Both the position numbers and the translations under genes were made by a program. From CAVQYV01 sp963718295 [NCBI: uncultured Methylomirabilota bacterium] (GTDB lineage: Bacteria; Methylomirabilota; Methylomirabilia; CAVQYV01): a stretch of 64,000 nt of DNA. Shown piece by piece: positions 1 through 9,414 of this stretch. The stretch is taken from NCBI GenBank assembly GCA_963718295.1, contig CAVQYV010000004.1:372001-436000 (forward strand). Direction: 5' to 3'. The stretch's first letter is position 1; each line of letters begins with the position of its first letter. Below the pieces are notes generated by a model. That model saw only the letters and a list, made by a program, of their open reading frames with translations, did no database searches and was not told the DNA's origin.

Positions 1-108
1 GGAAAGGGACATGAGACCTATCAAATCCTGGGGGAGGGCGTTATTCCCTTCGACGATCGAGAAGTGGTGAAGATCTGTATCGAGAAAAGACTGAAGCAGC
101 AGGAATGA
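1..108 (+). CDS. murE: UDP-MurNAc-tripeptide synthetase MurE, C-terminal end (partial)
   Basis: The window opens inside a frame that reads GKGHETYQ and then PFDDREVV before a TGA at 106-108. GKGHE-TYQ followed by FDDRE is the conserved C-terminus of MurE, the cytoplasmic ligase that adds the third peptide residue to UDP-MurNAc-L-Ala-D-Glu. Only the last 35 residues are present, so substrate choice (meso-DAP or Lys) cannot be read. The stop overlaps the murF start in an ATGA arrangement, as expected for translationally coupled dcw genes. Confidence 0.88.
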   Translation, partial: GKGHETYQILGEGVIPFDDREVVKICIEKRLKQQE

Positions 109-1517
109 ACGACTATCTTACCACAGAAAAGATCCTAAAGGTCACGGGGGGCAGGCTGATCCGGGGAGATGCAAAGGATCGGGTTGGATCCTTCTCCACA
201 GATACTCGAACGCTCCAGGCGGGGGACCTCTTCATCGCCCTCAAGGGGCCGAATTTCGATGGCCATGGTTTCGTCGGGGAAGCCATCCGGAAGGAGGCCA
301 GGGGGGCCATCGTCTCTGCCGATGGCGGCTTGGCGGGTGAGGGACTCGATATTCTATTACAAGTAGAAGATACTTTAGCTGCATTGGGAGACATCGCCCG
401 TCTATGGCGAGGTCAGCACCCGATTCCCCTGGCTGCAGTCACCGGGAGCACCGGAAAAACGACAACCAAAGAGTGGGTCAGCCAGATTCTCTCCCAGCGT
501 TTCAATGTCCTTTCCTCTCCCGGCACCCACAATAACCTGATTGGACTGCCCTTGACCCTCCTGGGATTGAGGAAAGACCATCAGATCGCGGTGGTCGAGT
601 TGGGAATGAATGCTTCCGGGGAGATCCGTCGCCTAAGCAACATTTGCCAGCCCGATATGGGGCTGATCACCAACGTGGGGCCGGCCCACCTGGAGTTTCT
701 GGGATCCTTAGAAGGGGTGGCAGCCGCCAAGGCGGAAATGCTCGATTTCCTAAGAGGAGAAAGGGTATCCATCCTCAATGGAGATGATCCCCACCTTAGA
801 TCCCTGATCGCAAGGTCTCCAGGACGATGCCTCACCTACGGTCTCTCCTCTCGATGGGATTTCTGGGCGGAAGGGATTTCGGCAGGAGGAGAGGGCATCG
901 AGTTCCTACTCCATCATGAGGGCAGAAGCATTCCCGTGCGTCTTCCCCAGTGGGGTCGGCACAGTGTCTATAATGCCCTGGCAAGCACAGCCATTTCGGT
1001 CAGGTGCGGCCTCAGCCTGGAAGAGATTCGGGAAGGTTTAGGTCTGATCCATCAGCCTCCTATGCGGATGGAGAAGGTTCTCCTCCCCGGGGGAGTGACC
1101 TTGATCAACGACTCTTACAACGCGAATCCCATGTCCATGAGGGCGGCATTGTCCGCCTTTTTTGAAATGAAAGGGGAGGCTCGGGGAATCCTGGTACTGG
1201 GAGACATGCTGGAACTGGGCTCCCAGGGCGAGGTCCTGCATCGGGAAATCGGGGCCCTCCTTTCTTCCTACAGCAATATTGGCGCATTGATTGTCATAGG
1301 CCCCCAGAGTTGGGCTTTGGCGGAGGAGGCCAGTATGAAGGGGCTCTCGGCCCCTATTCACCTTTGCCAGGATCATGGGGAGGCCTCTTCAGTTTTGGAA
1401 GAGAGCCTGAAGCCGGGCGATTGGGTTCTACTGAAGGGTTCGCGAGCCATGAGGATGGAAAAGGTCTTGGAAGATCTCCGCCAACATGCTGTATTATCTT
1501 CTCTTTCCCTTACATAA
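105..1517 (+). CDS. murF: UDP-MurNAc-tripeptide--D-Ala-D-Ala ligase MurF
   Basis: This cytoplasmic ATP-dependent ligase adds D-Ala-D-Ala to the UDP-MurNAc-tripeptide, completing the pentapeptide precursor. The 470-residue product has the usual length. It shows the N-terminal Mur ligase domain ([14 protein letters not shown] near residue 33), the ATP-binding loop [11 protein letters not shown] at about 113-123, the central [12 protein letters not shown] motif and the C-terminal [11 protein letters not shown] segment typical of MurF. The start ATG at 105 overlaps the murE stop, and the 3' end overlaps mraY by 32 bases, so the genes are coupled in one operon. Confidence 0.96.
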   Translation: MNDYLTTEKILKVTGGRLIRGDAKDRVGSFSTDTRTLQAGDLFIALKGPNFDGHGFVGEAIRKEARGAIVSADGGLAGEGLDILLQVEDTLAALGDIARLWRGQHPIPLAAVTGSTGKTTTKEWVSQILSQRFNVLSSPGTHNNLIGLPLTLLGLRKDHQIAVVELGMNASGEIRRLSNICQPDMGLITNVGPAHLEFLGSLEGVAAAKAEMLDFLRGERVSILNGDDPHLRSLIARSPGRCLTYGLSSRWDFWAEGISAGGEGIEFLLHHEGRSIPVRLPQWGRHSVYNALASTAISVRCGLSLEEIREGLGLIHQPPMRMEKVLLPGGVTLINDSYNANPMSMRAALSAFFEMKGEARGILVLGDMLELGSQGEVLHREIGALLSSYSNIGALIVIGPQSWALAEEASMKGLSAPIHLCQDHGEASSVLEESLKPGDWVLLKGSRAMRMEKVLEDLRQHAVLSSLSLT

Positions 1518-2568
1518 GTATTTCATCGTTTTCAACGTATTCCGGTACGTGACCTTTCGGACGGGTGGGGCCATCTTCACCTCCTTCTTGATCAGCCTGC
1601 TCGTGGGTCCGGCAGTGCTGAAGATGCTGAAACGATATCAGATTCAGCAGCAAATCCGGCCCGATGGCCCACAGAGCCATCTTCATAAGGCAGATACCCC
1701 AACCATGGGAGGAATTCTCATCCTCCTGGCGATCGTGTTCTCCACTCTGCTGTGGGCGGATCTGGGCAATCGCCTCGTCTGGGTGTGCCTGTTCTCCCTT
1801 TTGGCGATCGGGGGGGTGGGATTCTTCGATGATTTCCTGAAGCTCACCCGAAAGGATAGCCGGGGCCTCTCTCCCCGTTATAAGATCTTCTGGCAGGTGA
1901 TGCTTGGCCTCTCAGTGGGCCTCTATCTCTATTTTTGGCCGACCGGCGCCAATGTAACGAGGTTGGCCATCCCCTTTTTCAAGATGTGGCTTCCGGATTT
2001 GGGCATATTCTATATCCTGCTGGTTATGGTGGTGATCGTCTCCACTTCCAACGCGGTGAACCTCGCCGATGGATTGGATGGCCTCGCTATTGGCCTGTTC
2101 TTGATGGCCTCCGCCACCTACGCCCTTATGGCTTACCTGGCAGGGCATGCCTCGGTGGCCAGATATCTGCAAATTCTTTTCGTGCGGGGGGCGAGTGAGG
2201 TGACCGTCTTCTGCGGGGCCATGGTGGGGGCCAGCATCGGCTTCCTATGGTTCAACACCTATCCGGCTCAGGTTTTCATGGGAGACGTGGGGTCCTTGGC
2301 GCTGGGTGCAGCCTTGGGGACCGTCGCCGTGATCATCAAATCGGAGCTGCTTTTGCTGATTGTGGGAGGAGTCTTCGCCCTGGAAGCGGCCTCGGTCATC
2401 CTCCAGGTCTTCTCATTTCGGACGATCGGCAAGAGGGTATTCCGGATGGCCCCCATCCACCATCATTTCGAGTTGAATGGGCTTACCGAACCCAAGATCA
2501 TCGTTCGTTTCTGGATCCTTTCTTTTATCCTTGCGCTGATCTCTCTGACTACCTTGAAGTTGAGGTAG
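1486..2568 (+). CDS. mraY: Phospho-MurNAc-pentapeptide transferase MraY
   Basis: This integral membrane enzyme transfers phospho-MurNAc-pentapeptide to undecaprenyl phosphate, giving lipid I. The 360-residue product begins [13 protein letters not shown] and reaches RYVTFRTGGA, the classic MraY N-terminus. Catalytic signatures are visible: HKADTPTMGG, FFDDFLK, NAVNLADGLDGLAIG, FMGDVGSLALGA and MAPIHHHFE. About ten hydrophobic segments are spread along the length. The start lies inside the end of murF. MurD follows three bases after the stop. Confidence 0.97.
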   Translation: MLYYLLFPLHKYFIVFNVFRYVTFRTGGAIFTSFLISLLVGPAVLKMLKRYQIQQQIRPDGPQSHLHKADTPTMGGILILLAIVFSTLLWADLGNRLVWVCLFSLLAIGGVGFFDDFLKLTRKDSRGLSPRYKIFWQVMLGLSVGLYLYFWPTGANVTRLAIPFFKMWLPDLGIFYILLVMVVIVSTSNAVNLADGLDGLAIGLFLMASATYALMAYLAGHASVARYLQILFVRGASEVTVFCGAMVGASIGFLWFNTYPAQVFMGDVGSLALGAALGTVAVIIKSELLLLIVGGVFALEAASVILQVFSFRTIGKRVFRMAPIHHHFELNGLTEPKIIVRFWILSFILALISLTTLKLR

Positions 2569-2571
2569 GAC

Positions 2572-3957
2572 TTGAAAAGCTTTCAAGGCAAAAGGGTTAC
2601 GGTGGTGGGTTTTGCGCGGAGCGGAAGGGCCGCAACGGAGCTCTTGGTGGAAGCGGGGGCCCAGGTGAAGGTGAGCGAGGCATCGCCTTGGGATCGGATG
2701 AGCCGGGATACCCTTCGTCGCCTGATCGAAAAAGGCGTAGAATTCGAATTCGGCGGGCATGGCCGGGAGAGTCTTCTGGGGGCAGAGGTGATCGTGCTTA
2801 GCCCCGGCGTCCCATTGAATTTGTCGCTATTGAGAGAGGCGCGCCAGCAGGGAGTGAGGATCATCGGGGAGGTGGAGCTGGCCTCCCTCTTTACCCGAGC
2901 GACCTTTGTGGGTGTCACCGGGAGCAATGGCAAGAGCACGACGGTCAGCCTGCTGGGCGAGATGCTGAAGGCAGCGGGGAGACCGGCCCTGGTGGCCGGC
3001 AACATTGGGACTCCCCTGTGCGATGTGGTCCGTGGTCTTTCCCCGGAGCATATTGTGGTGATCGAGCTTTCCAGCTTCCAGCTGGAGACGATCGAGAGAT
3101 TTCGTTGTCACATCAGCATCCTGCTGAACGTGACCCCTGACCATATGGATCGATATCCCGATTTGAAGGCCTATGCCCAAGCCAAGGCTCGGATCTTCGA
3201 GAATCAACAAGAGACTGACTTTGCGATCGTCAATGGCGATGACGAGATCAGCATATCCTTGACTTCCGGCATGAGAGCCCAGCGCCTCCTTTTTAGCCGC
3301 CGAGGGCCGGTAGATGAGGGCTGCTGTCTCGGAGGCGAGGTTCTGGTATTCCGTTGGAGGGGAGATTCCCAAGAGATCTGCTCAACGTCGGAAATCACCA
3401 TCAAAGGGGTTCACAACTTGGAGAATGCCATGGCGGCCACGGCTGCCGCGTCCCTGCTGGGACTGGATCGGATGAGCATCAGGGATTCGCTGCGTGATTT
3501 CCCCGGCCTGGAGCACCGACTGGAGTTAGTGGGGATGCAAGATGGGATTCGCTTCGTCAATGACTCCAAGGGGACCAATGTAGGGGCGGTATTGAAATCT
3601 CTGGAGAGCTTCGAGTCCCCCATCATCCTGATTGCCGGAGGAAGGGACAAGGGGGGCGACTTCTCTCCCCTGGCTGCCATGGCTGTAGGAAGAGTCAAGG
3701 CCTTCATCTTGATGGGTGAGGCCCGGGAGAAGATGCGCAGAGCCCTGCAGGGCTCTGCGCCGATCCTGGAGGCTGCCAATATGGGGGATGCGGTCTCGAA
3801 GGCCAGCTCGGTTGCCGAAAGAGGGGACATCGTGCTCCTCTCGCCCGCTTGCGCCAGCTTCGACATGTTCGCCAACTTTGAAGAACGAGGGAAGGTATTC
3901 AAGACTGAGGTTCTCCGCCTGATGGCGGGGGAAATGGGGAAGTCAGGGCATGCATAG
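2572..3957 (+). CDS. murD: UDP-MurNAc-L-alanine--D-glutamate ligase MurD
   Basis: This cytoplasmic ligase adds D-Glu to UDP-MurNAc-L-Ala. The 461-residue product has the N-terminal Rossmann-like UDP domain (VTVVGFARSGRAATELL, residues about 8-24), the ATP loop GVTGSNGKSTTVSLLGEML near residue 115, and the C-terminal motifs NDSKGTNVGA and GGRDKGGDF. The chosen start is a TTG three bases after the mraY stop, because the frame begins KSFQGKRVTVVG immediately after it; no ATG fits. The 3' end overlaps ftsW by 8 bases. A perfect 26-nt palindrome lies inside the coding sequence at 3735-3760. Confidence 0.95.
   Translation: MKSFQGKRVTVVGFARSGRAATELLVEAGAQVKVSEASPWDRMSRDTLRRLIEKGVEFEFGGHGRESLLGAEVIVLSPGVPLNLSLLREARQQGVRIIGEVELASLFTRATFVGVTGSNGKSTTVSLLGEMLKAAGRPALVAGNIGTPLCDVVRGLSPEHIVVIELSSFQLETIERFRCHISILLNVTPDHMDRYPDLKAYAQAKARIFENQQETDFAIVNGDDEISISLTSGMRAQRLLFSRRGPVDEGCCLGGEVLVFRWRGDSQEICSTSEITIKGVHNLENAMAATAAASLLGLDRMSIRDSLRDFPGLEHRLELVGMQDGIRFVNDSKGTNVGAVLKSLESFESPIILIAGGRDKGGDFSPLAAMAVGRVKAFILMGEAREKMRRALQGSAPILEAANMGDAVSKASSVAERGDIVLLSPACASFDMFANFEERGKVFKTEVLRLMAGEMGKSGHA
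3735..3760. repeat. Perfect 26-nt palindrome inside murD
   Basis: The 13 bases from 3735 (GCGCAGAGCCCTG) are followed directly by their exact reverse complement, with no loop spacing. It encodes an ordinary-looking stretch of MurD (RRALQGSA), so no break in the gene is implied. It could form a strong mRNA hairpin or cruciform, or be a chance result of codon choice. Confidence 0.8.
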
Positions 3958-5056
3958 GGGCCCTTCCTTCGACAAGTTGCTCTTCACCAGCACCCTGGCC
4001 CTGATCACCTTAGGGATCCTGATGATCTACAGCTCCTCGGCGATCCGGGCCCAGGAGAGGTTTGGAGATCCCTACTTTTTCCTGAAGAGGCAACTGGTCT
4101 GGGCATTTCTGGGAATCTTGGTCATGATTTGGGTGATGAACCGGGACTATCGAGGATGGCAGAGATTGGCCTTTCCCTTGTTCCTGTTTTCCTTCCTTTC
4201 CTTGATCTTGGTCCTCATTCCCCATGTGGGGGTGAAGGTAAACGGGGCCCGCAGATGGATCTCCCTCTTCGGCCTCTCCTTTCAGCCCGCAGAGCTGGCC
4301 AAGATCGCCCTGGTCGTCTTCCTGGCCTATCTGGTTGCCAAGAAGGGACTACAGGTGAAGGAGTTCAGCCACGGCCTTTTGCCATTGCTCGTGGCCACCG
4401 GAATCCTCATTATTCCGATCTTGCTCCAGCCAAATTTCGGCAATGTGGTAGTCCTTCTGTCCGTGGCCCTCATGATCTCATATCTGGGGGGTGCGCGGAT
4501 CTGGCACCTGATGCTGCTTTCCCTGGGATCCATCCCTTTCCTGATCCTGATCATGATGAACTTTACTCACGCCCGGTCTCGACTCTTGGCGCTGATCGAT
4601 CCCTCCCGGGTTCCGGAGAGCGCCAGGTATCAGATCAAGCAATCTTTCTATGCCTTGGGGCCGGGAGGCCTGTTGGGCCGAGGGTTGGGCGACGGGATCC
4701 AGAAGCTATTCTATCTCCCCGAGCCCCACACCGATTTCATTTTTGCGATCATCGGCGAAGAGATGGGGTTTCTGGGGGCCTCCTTGATCATTCTGCTTTT
4801 TGCAATCATCCTGTGGAGAGGAACGCGCATCGCACTCCGGGCCCCCGATCCCTTCGGTCGCTTTGCTGCCATGGGGATCACTTGTCTGATCGTATCGCAA
4901 GCCCTGATCAATGTGGGCATGGTGATGGGTCTCCTCCCCACCACCGGCCTTCCGCTTCCCTTCATCAGCTTTGGGGGGTCCTCTTTGATCCTGAGCCTCA
5001 TGGAGATCGGGATCCTGTTGAACATCTCCCATCAAGTGGAGCTGCGGGCTTCGTGA
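3950..5056 (+). CDS. ftsW: Lipid II polymerase / division protein FtsW (SEDS family)
   Basis: This polytopic inner-membrane peptidoglycan glycosyltransferase acts at the division septum with a class B PBP. The 368-residue product has about ten hydrophobic segments. It carries the SEDS signatures GARRWI, SFQPAELAK, the ALGPGGLLGRGLGDGIQKL stretch, LPEPHTDFIFAIIGEE, and PTTGLPLPFISFGGSSL near the C-terminus. FtsW rather than RodA is favoured by its place between murD and murG in the dcw cluster. It overlaps murD by 8 bases at the start and murG by 4 bases at the end. Confidence 0.95.
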   Translation: MHRGPSFDKLLFTSTLALITLGILMIYSSSAIRAQERFGDPYFFLKRQLVWAFLGILVMIWVMNRDYRGWQRLAFPLFLFSFLSLILVLIPHVGVKVNGARRWISLFGLSFQPAELAKIALVVFLAYLVAKKGLQVKEFSHGLLPLLVATGILIIPILLQPNFGNVVVLLSVALMISYLGGARIWHLMLLSLGSIPFLILIMMNFTHARSRLLALIDPSRVPESARYQIKQSFYALGPGGLLGRGLGDGIQKLFYLPEPHTDFIFAIIGEEMGFLGASLIILLFAIILWRGTRIALRAPDPFGRFAAMGITCLIVSQALINVGMVMGLLPTTGLPLPFISFGGSSLILSLMEIGILLNISHQVELRAS

Positions 5057-6156
5057 AAGTCCTGATCGCGGCGGGGGGCACGGGAGGACATGTCTTTCCC
5101 GCCCTGGCCATTGCCTGCTCCCTGCGAAGGAGGAGGGAAGAGGCAACGGTGGAATTCGTGGGCACCGCAGGAGAGATGGAAGCAAAGTGGTGGCAGGCGG
5201 CGGGATTTGCCTTTCATCGGATGGAGATTTCAGGCCTGAAGGGAAAGAGGCTGGGGGCCATGATGAGATCTCTGGCTCTCTTGCCTCATGCCTTGGGGAG
5301 GAGCTGGAGCATCCTGTCCCAGGCCCGTCCCCAGGTCGCAGTGGGGGTGGGAGGATATGTCTCGGGCCCCCTGATCCTCATCGCGGCGATCAGGGGGATT
5401 CCCACGTTGATCCATGAACAGAATTTCTTCCCCGGTTTGACGAACCGTCTTCTCGCTCCTGTGGTAAGACAGGTAGCCCTCGCCTTTCCCGAGAGCGCCC
5501 AGTTCTTCACTCGGGGGAGGGGGAAATTGACCTATACCGGAAATCCGATTCGCCGAGAGATATTGGAGGGCAAGCGGGAGGAGGCGGAAAAACGCTTCGA
5601 GCTCAGTTGTCACCACTTTGGCATTCTCGTTTTTGGAGGATCACAAGGAGCCAGCAGGATCAACGGGGCGGCCCTGGAGGCCCTTCCCCATCTGGCCTCC
5701 CTCCGCGAGCAGATTCAATTTCTTCATGCCAGTGGGGAGAAGGATTTCATCAAAGTGCGCGAAGGCTACGCACGCAGCCATTTCCGGGCCAAGGTCTACC
5801 CCTTTATTCAGGATATGGCCTCGGCCTACGCCCTGGCCGACCTGGTCATCTCTCGCGCCGGGGCGGGCACCATTGCCGAATTGGCGGCACTGGGAAAGCC
5901 TTCCCTCCTCGTTCCCTATCCCTATGCGGCCAATAACCATCAGAGGTATAATGCGGAGGCCTTGGTCTCTCGGGGTGGCGCAAGGTGGATATTCGACCAT
6001 GATTTGGATGGGCCCTCCCTGGCCCGGATGATCGAGGAGACCTTCAAGGATCCTCAGGGAAGAGAGACCATGGGGAGGAGGGCGAGATCCCTGGCCAAGA
6101 TCGACGCCGACGAGCAGATTGCAGATCTGATCGTAAAGCTGGCATCTCAACCCTGA
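5053..6156 (+). CDS. murG: UDP-GlcNAc:lipid I GlcNAc transferase MurG
   Basis: This peripheral membrane GT-B glycosyltransferase converts lipid I to lipid II on the cytoplasmic face. The start is a GTG at 5053 overlapping the ftsW TGA. The open frame extends further upstream, but the product from here begins KVLIAAGGTGGHVFPALAIA, the canonical N-terminal G-loop. Further motifs are GVGGYVSGP, HEQNFFPGLTNR, FGGSQGASRIN and the UDP-GlcNAc site RAGAGTIAELAALGKPSLLV followed by PYAANNHQ. Its 367 residues match the family length. Confidence 0.95.
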   Translation: MKVLIAAGGTGGHVFPALAIACSLRRRREEATVEFVGTAGEMEAKWWQAAGFAFHRMEISGLKGKRLGAMMRSLALLPHALGRSWSILSQARPQVAVGVGGYVSGPLILIAAIRGIPTLIHEQNFFPGLTNRLLAPVVRQVALAFPESAQFFTRGRGKLTYTGNPIRREILEGKREEAEKRFELSCHHFGILVFGGSQGASRINGAALEALPHLASLREQIQFLHASGEKDFIKVREGYARSHFRAKVYPFIQDMASAYALADLVISRAGAGTIAELAALGKPSLLVPYPYAANNHQRYNAEALVSRGGARWIFDHDLDGPSLARMIEETFKDPQGRETMGRRARSLAKIDADEQIADLIVKLASQP

Positions 6157-6180
6157 TGTAGGATCTTCGAGGTTGTATCT

Positions 6181-7560
6181 ATGCTACCAAAAGTAAAGAG
6201 AATTCACCTTGTGGGAATCGGGGGCGTAGGGATGTGCGGGATCGCCGAAGTCCTCGCCAATCTCGGCTATCGGGTGTCTGGCTCTGACCTCAAGGCGTCG
6301 GAGAACACCAAACGCCTGGAGACCTTGGGGGTTAAGGTCTTCGTTGGTCATCATCCCTCACAGGTGGGAGGATCAGATGTGGTGGTGCGCTCCTCGGCGG
6401 TTCCCCCGAGCAATGTGGAACTGGTGGCCGCCAAGGAGAAATCGATTCCCATCATTCCTCGGGCGGAGATGCTGGCCGAACTCATGCGCATGAAACATGG
6501 GATTGCAGTGGCAGGGACCCATGGAAAGACCACTACCACATCCCTGATATCGGCCATCTTGGCCAAGGCGGGACTCGATCCCACCATCGTCATTGGGGGC
6601 AAGCTGAACAGCTTAGGATTCAATGCTCGCCTGGGGAGGGGGGATTACCTGGTGGCAGAGGCGGATGAGAGCGACGGCTCCTTCCTCAAGCTCTCGCCCA
6701 CCCTTGCGGTGATTACCACCATCGATGAGGAGCACCTGGATTATTATGGTACTCTGGATCGGATCAAGGCCACGTTCTTGGAGTTCGTCAATAAGGTCCC
6801 CTTCTATGGGGCGGCGGTCCTATGCCTGGACCAGATCAATATCCAGGAGATCTTGCCCGGGATTGAGAAGCGGATCGTCACTTACGGACTTCACTCCCAG
6901 TCAGATGTCAGCGCCCGCGGGATTCGATTCGCTGGCTTTCGCTCCACTTTCGAGGCCCTTTCCCAGAACCAGTTGCTGGGAAAGGTTTCCCTCCAGATCC
7001 CCGGATTGCACAATATTCTGAATGCCTTGGCGGGGATTGCCGTGGGGCTGGAATTGGAGATTGAATTCCCGGTGATCCGTGAGGCCTTAGAGGAGTTTGC
7101 GGGTGTCGCCCGTCGCTTTCAGGTAAAGGGAGTGTTCTCCCCGGATATCATATTGGTTGACGATTACGGCCATCATCCAGCTGAGATAGCGGCGACGCTC
7201 AAGGCCGCGAAAGACGCCTTTGAGCGGCGGGTGGTGGTGATCTTTCAGCCCCATCGATATACGCGGACCCAGTTTCTTTTGACCGAATTCTATCATGCCT
7301 TCCATCAGGCGGATGTCCTGATCGTTACCGATATCTATCCTGCGGGAGAGGAACCGATCCCCGGGATCAGCGGGGTCCTGATTGCTCGGGGGGTCAGGGA
7401 TCGCGGCCACAAGGAAGTCTATTTTGTGAAAGAGAAGGAGAAGATCTGCGATCTGGCAGCAGGGCTGATCCAACCGGGGGATCTGGTGCTAACCCTGGGG
7501 GCAGGGGACATATGGAAGGTGGGAGAGAGATTGGCGGAGAGGTTGGGCGCAAAGGCCTAA
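6181..7560 (+). CDS. murC: UDP-MurNAc--L-alanine ligase MurC
   Basis: MurC adds the first amino acid, L-Ala, to UDP-MurNAc in the cytoplasm. The 459-residue product opens IHLVGIGGVGMCGIAEVL (Rossmann-type UDP domain). It continues with the ATP loop AGTHGKTTTTSLISAIL near residue 111, EADESDGSFLKL, the HLDYYG segment and the C-terminal DDYGHHPAEI and FQPHRYTRT motifs that are diagnostic of MurC. It is separated from murG by 24 bases and precedes murB, so it belongs to the same transcription unit. Confidence 0.97.
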   Translation: MLPKVKRIHLVGIGGVGMCGIAEVLANLGYRVSGSDLKASENTKRLETLGVKVFVGHHPSQVGGSDVVVRSSAVPPSNVELVAAKEKSIPIIPRAEMLAELMRMKHGIAVAGTHGKTTTTSLISAILAKAGLDPTIVIGGKLNSLGFNARLGRGDYLVAEADESDGSFLKLSPTLAVITTIDEEHLDYYGTLDRIKATFLEFVNKVPFYGAAVLCLDQINIQEILPGIEKRIVTYGLHSQSDVSARGIRFAGFRSTFEALSQNQLLGKVSLQIPGLHNILNALAGIAVGLELEIEFPVIREALEEFAGVARRFQVKGVFSPDIILVDDYGHHPAEIAATLKAAKDAFERRVVVIFQPHRYTRTQFLLTEFYHAFHQADVLIVTDIYPAGEEPIPGISGVLIARGVRDRGHKEVYFVKEKEKICDLAAGLIQPGDLVLTLGAGDIWKVGERLAERLGAKA

Positions 7561-7583
7561 ACCTGTAAGCCAACTGGAGGCCA

Positions 7584-8492
7584 TTGGGCAGAAGGAAGTT
7601 CGTCTCTTGGGCAATCAGCAGGTGGCAGGACTCAGCCCTCCCGGATGAGCCGCTCTCTTCGCACACCTCTTGGAGGATCGGAGGCCCCTGCGACCTGATG
7701 ATCTTTCCCCGGGGGCTGGGAGATCTGAGGGAGATCTTGGAGGAGGCCGGCAAGGAGGGAGAGGCCCTTTTCGTGATGGGGAGAGGAACCAATCTCCTGG
7801 TGCAAGATGGGGGAATCCGGGGCACGGTGATTAACCTGAGCAGGGGCCTGAAGGATATCCGATTGGCCGATAACGGGGCGGAGGCAGGTGCCGGAGTGAG
7901 CCTGTCCAGGCTCGCAGATCGGACCGCCCAGGCAAACCTTTCAGGCCTTGAATTTGCGGCGGGGATTCCGGGCACGGTGGGAGGGGGCATCAAAGGAAAC
8001 GCCGGCGCTTATGGGGGTTCCATCGATCGGGTCTTGGAGCATGTCTGGGTGATGGATTGGCAGGGCCAGGAACACCGGTTCCCCCGCGAAGTCCTGGCCT
8101 TCTCCTATCGAAGTTGTGTCCTCCCTCGGGAGGGGATCATCGTGGCCGCGCATTTCGGCCTCCGGAAGGAGGAGCTGGCCCTGATCCAGGAAAAGATGGA
8201 GGATTTTCAGAATCAGAGGAGAAAGGGACAACCGCTTCGGGCAAAGACGGCCGGATCGGTTTTCAAGAATCCTCCCGGAGGATATGCCGCCCGAATCATA
8301 GAGTCTTTAGGCCTCAAGGGGAAGACCATCGGTGGGGCCAGGATTTCAAAGATCCATGCGAACTATATCGAGAATCTCGGCGGCGCGAAGGCCTCGGATG
8401 TGATGGCACTCATTGAACTCATACAGGGGAAAGCGCAGAAGGAGTTAAGTCTCAGGCTGGACCTTGAAGTTCAGGTCGTGGGAGAGGGATGA
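7584..8492 (+). CDS. murB: UDP-N-acetylenolpyruvoylglucosamine reductase MurB
   Basis: This FAD- and NADPH-dependent reductase makes UDP-MurNAc. The 302-residue product shows SSHTSWRIGGPCDLM at the N-terminus, the FAD-binding GRGTNLLVQDGGIRG and GLEFAAGIPGTVGGGIKGNAGAYGG segments, YRSCVLPREGIIV, and the C-terminal AGSVFKNPPG with the catalytic serine, then GARISKIHANYIENLG. The start taken is a TTG at 7584 downstream of CTGGAGG, with short spacing, so the true start is slightly uncertain. It overlaps ddl by 4 bases. Confidence 0.94.
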   Translation: MGRRKFVSWAISRWQDSALPDEPLSSHTSWRIGGPCDLMIFPRGLGDLREILEEAGKEGEALFVMGRGTNLLVQDGGIRGTVINLSRGLKDIRLADNGAEAGAGVSLSRLADRTAQANLSGLEFAAGIPGTVGGGIKGNAGAYGGSIDRVLEHVWVMDWQGQEHRFPREVLAFSYRSCVLPREGIIVAAHFGLRKEELALIQEKMEDFQNQRRKGQPLRAKTAGSVFKNPPGGYAARIIESLGLKGKTIGGARISKIHANYIENLGGAKASDVMALIELIQGKAQKELSLRLDLEVQVVGEG

Positions 8493-9412
8493 AGATCGAT
8501 CGCCGCATCGGAGTGTTGATGGGGGGGACTTCTGCGGAGCGGGAGGTCTCACTTCGCTCGGGGAAAGCCGTTGAAGCTGCTTTGCGGGCCCAGGGTCTGG
8601 AAGTGGAGGCGATCGATGTAGGCTCCGATATAGTGGAAGAGCTCAGGGGAAAGAGGGTGGAAGTGGCCTTTATCGCCCTCCATGGGAGAGGGGGCGAAGA
8701 TGGAACCATCCAGGGACTTCTGGAATGGCTCGGCATTCGCTACACTGGATCGGGAGTCCTGGCCAGCGCCCTGGCCATGAATAAGGTGTATTCCAAACGG
8801 CTATTTCAGTCCTCCGGGTTGCTGACTCCTCCCTACCGGGCCTTAAGGAGCGTGGATAATGCGGCGATGTCTGCTTTGCTGGGTGAGCTTGGATTGCCGG
8901 TGGTGGTTAAACCGCTGGAAGAGGGATCCACCATTGGAGTGAGCATCGTTCGGGAGGAGGAGGAACTGGAGCCTGCCTTCCAGCGAGCGTTCGATCATGG
9001 CTGCTGCATCCTCGTCGAAAAATACATCCCCGGCAAGGAGATCACAGTGGGCATCCTGGGGGAGGAGCCGCTGCCTCCCATCGAGATCGTGCCTGCCTCC
9101 GGATTCTATGATTATCGCGCCAAATATACCGCGGGCCTAACGCAGTATCGGGTTCCTCCTCCGCTGCCGCGCCCTTTGCTCTCTCGGATTCAAGAGGTCG
9201 GAATGGGCGCCCATCGGGCGCTGGGATGCAGCGGCTTCTCCCGGGTGGATTTGCGACTGGATGACGATGGAGCACCCTATGTGTTGGAGGTCAATACCGT
9301 CCCTGGCATGACAGAGACGAGCTTGCTGCCCAAGGCAGCAGCGGCAGCGGGTTATGATTTTTGCGCCCTGACCCGAAAGATCCTGGAGCTGGCCCTTCAG
9401 GAGGAGGTCTGA
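8489..9412 (+). CDS. ddl: D-alanine--D-alanine ligase
   Basis: This ATP-grasp ligase makes the D-Ala-D-Ala dipeptide used by MurF. The 307-residue product shows GVLMGGTSAEREVSLRSG at the N-terminus, HGRGGEDGTIQGLLE, the ATP-binding PVVVKPLEEGSTIGVSIV, the substrate-loop ASGFYDYRAKYT and the metal-binding EVNTVPGMTETSLLPKAA. These fit a chromosomal DdlB-type enzyme. The ATG overlaps the murB stop. ftsQ begins two bases after the stop, behind a GGAGGAGG ribosome site inside ddl. Confidence 0.95.
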   Translation: MKIDRRIGVLMGGTSAEREVSLRSGKAVEAALRAQGLEVEAIDVGSDIVEELRGKRVEVAFIALHGRGGEDGTIQGLLEWLGIRYTGSGVLASALAMNKVYSKRLFQSSGLLTPPYRALRSVDNAAMSALLGELGLPVVVKPLEEGSTIGVSIVREEEELEPAFQRAFDHGCCILVEKYIPGKEITVGILGEEPLPPIEIVPASGFYDYRAKYTAGLTQYRVPPPLPRPLLSRIQEVGMGAHRALGCSGFSRVDLRLDDDGAPYVLEVNTVPGMTETSLLPKAAAAAGYDFCALTRKILELALQEEV

Positions 9413-9414
9413 AC

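Noticed and set aside
4129-5052. Long upstream extension of the murG frame
   Set aside because: It overlaps ftsW completely and has no family resemblance; MurG begins at GTG 5053.
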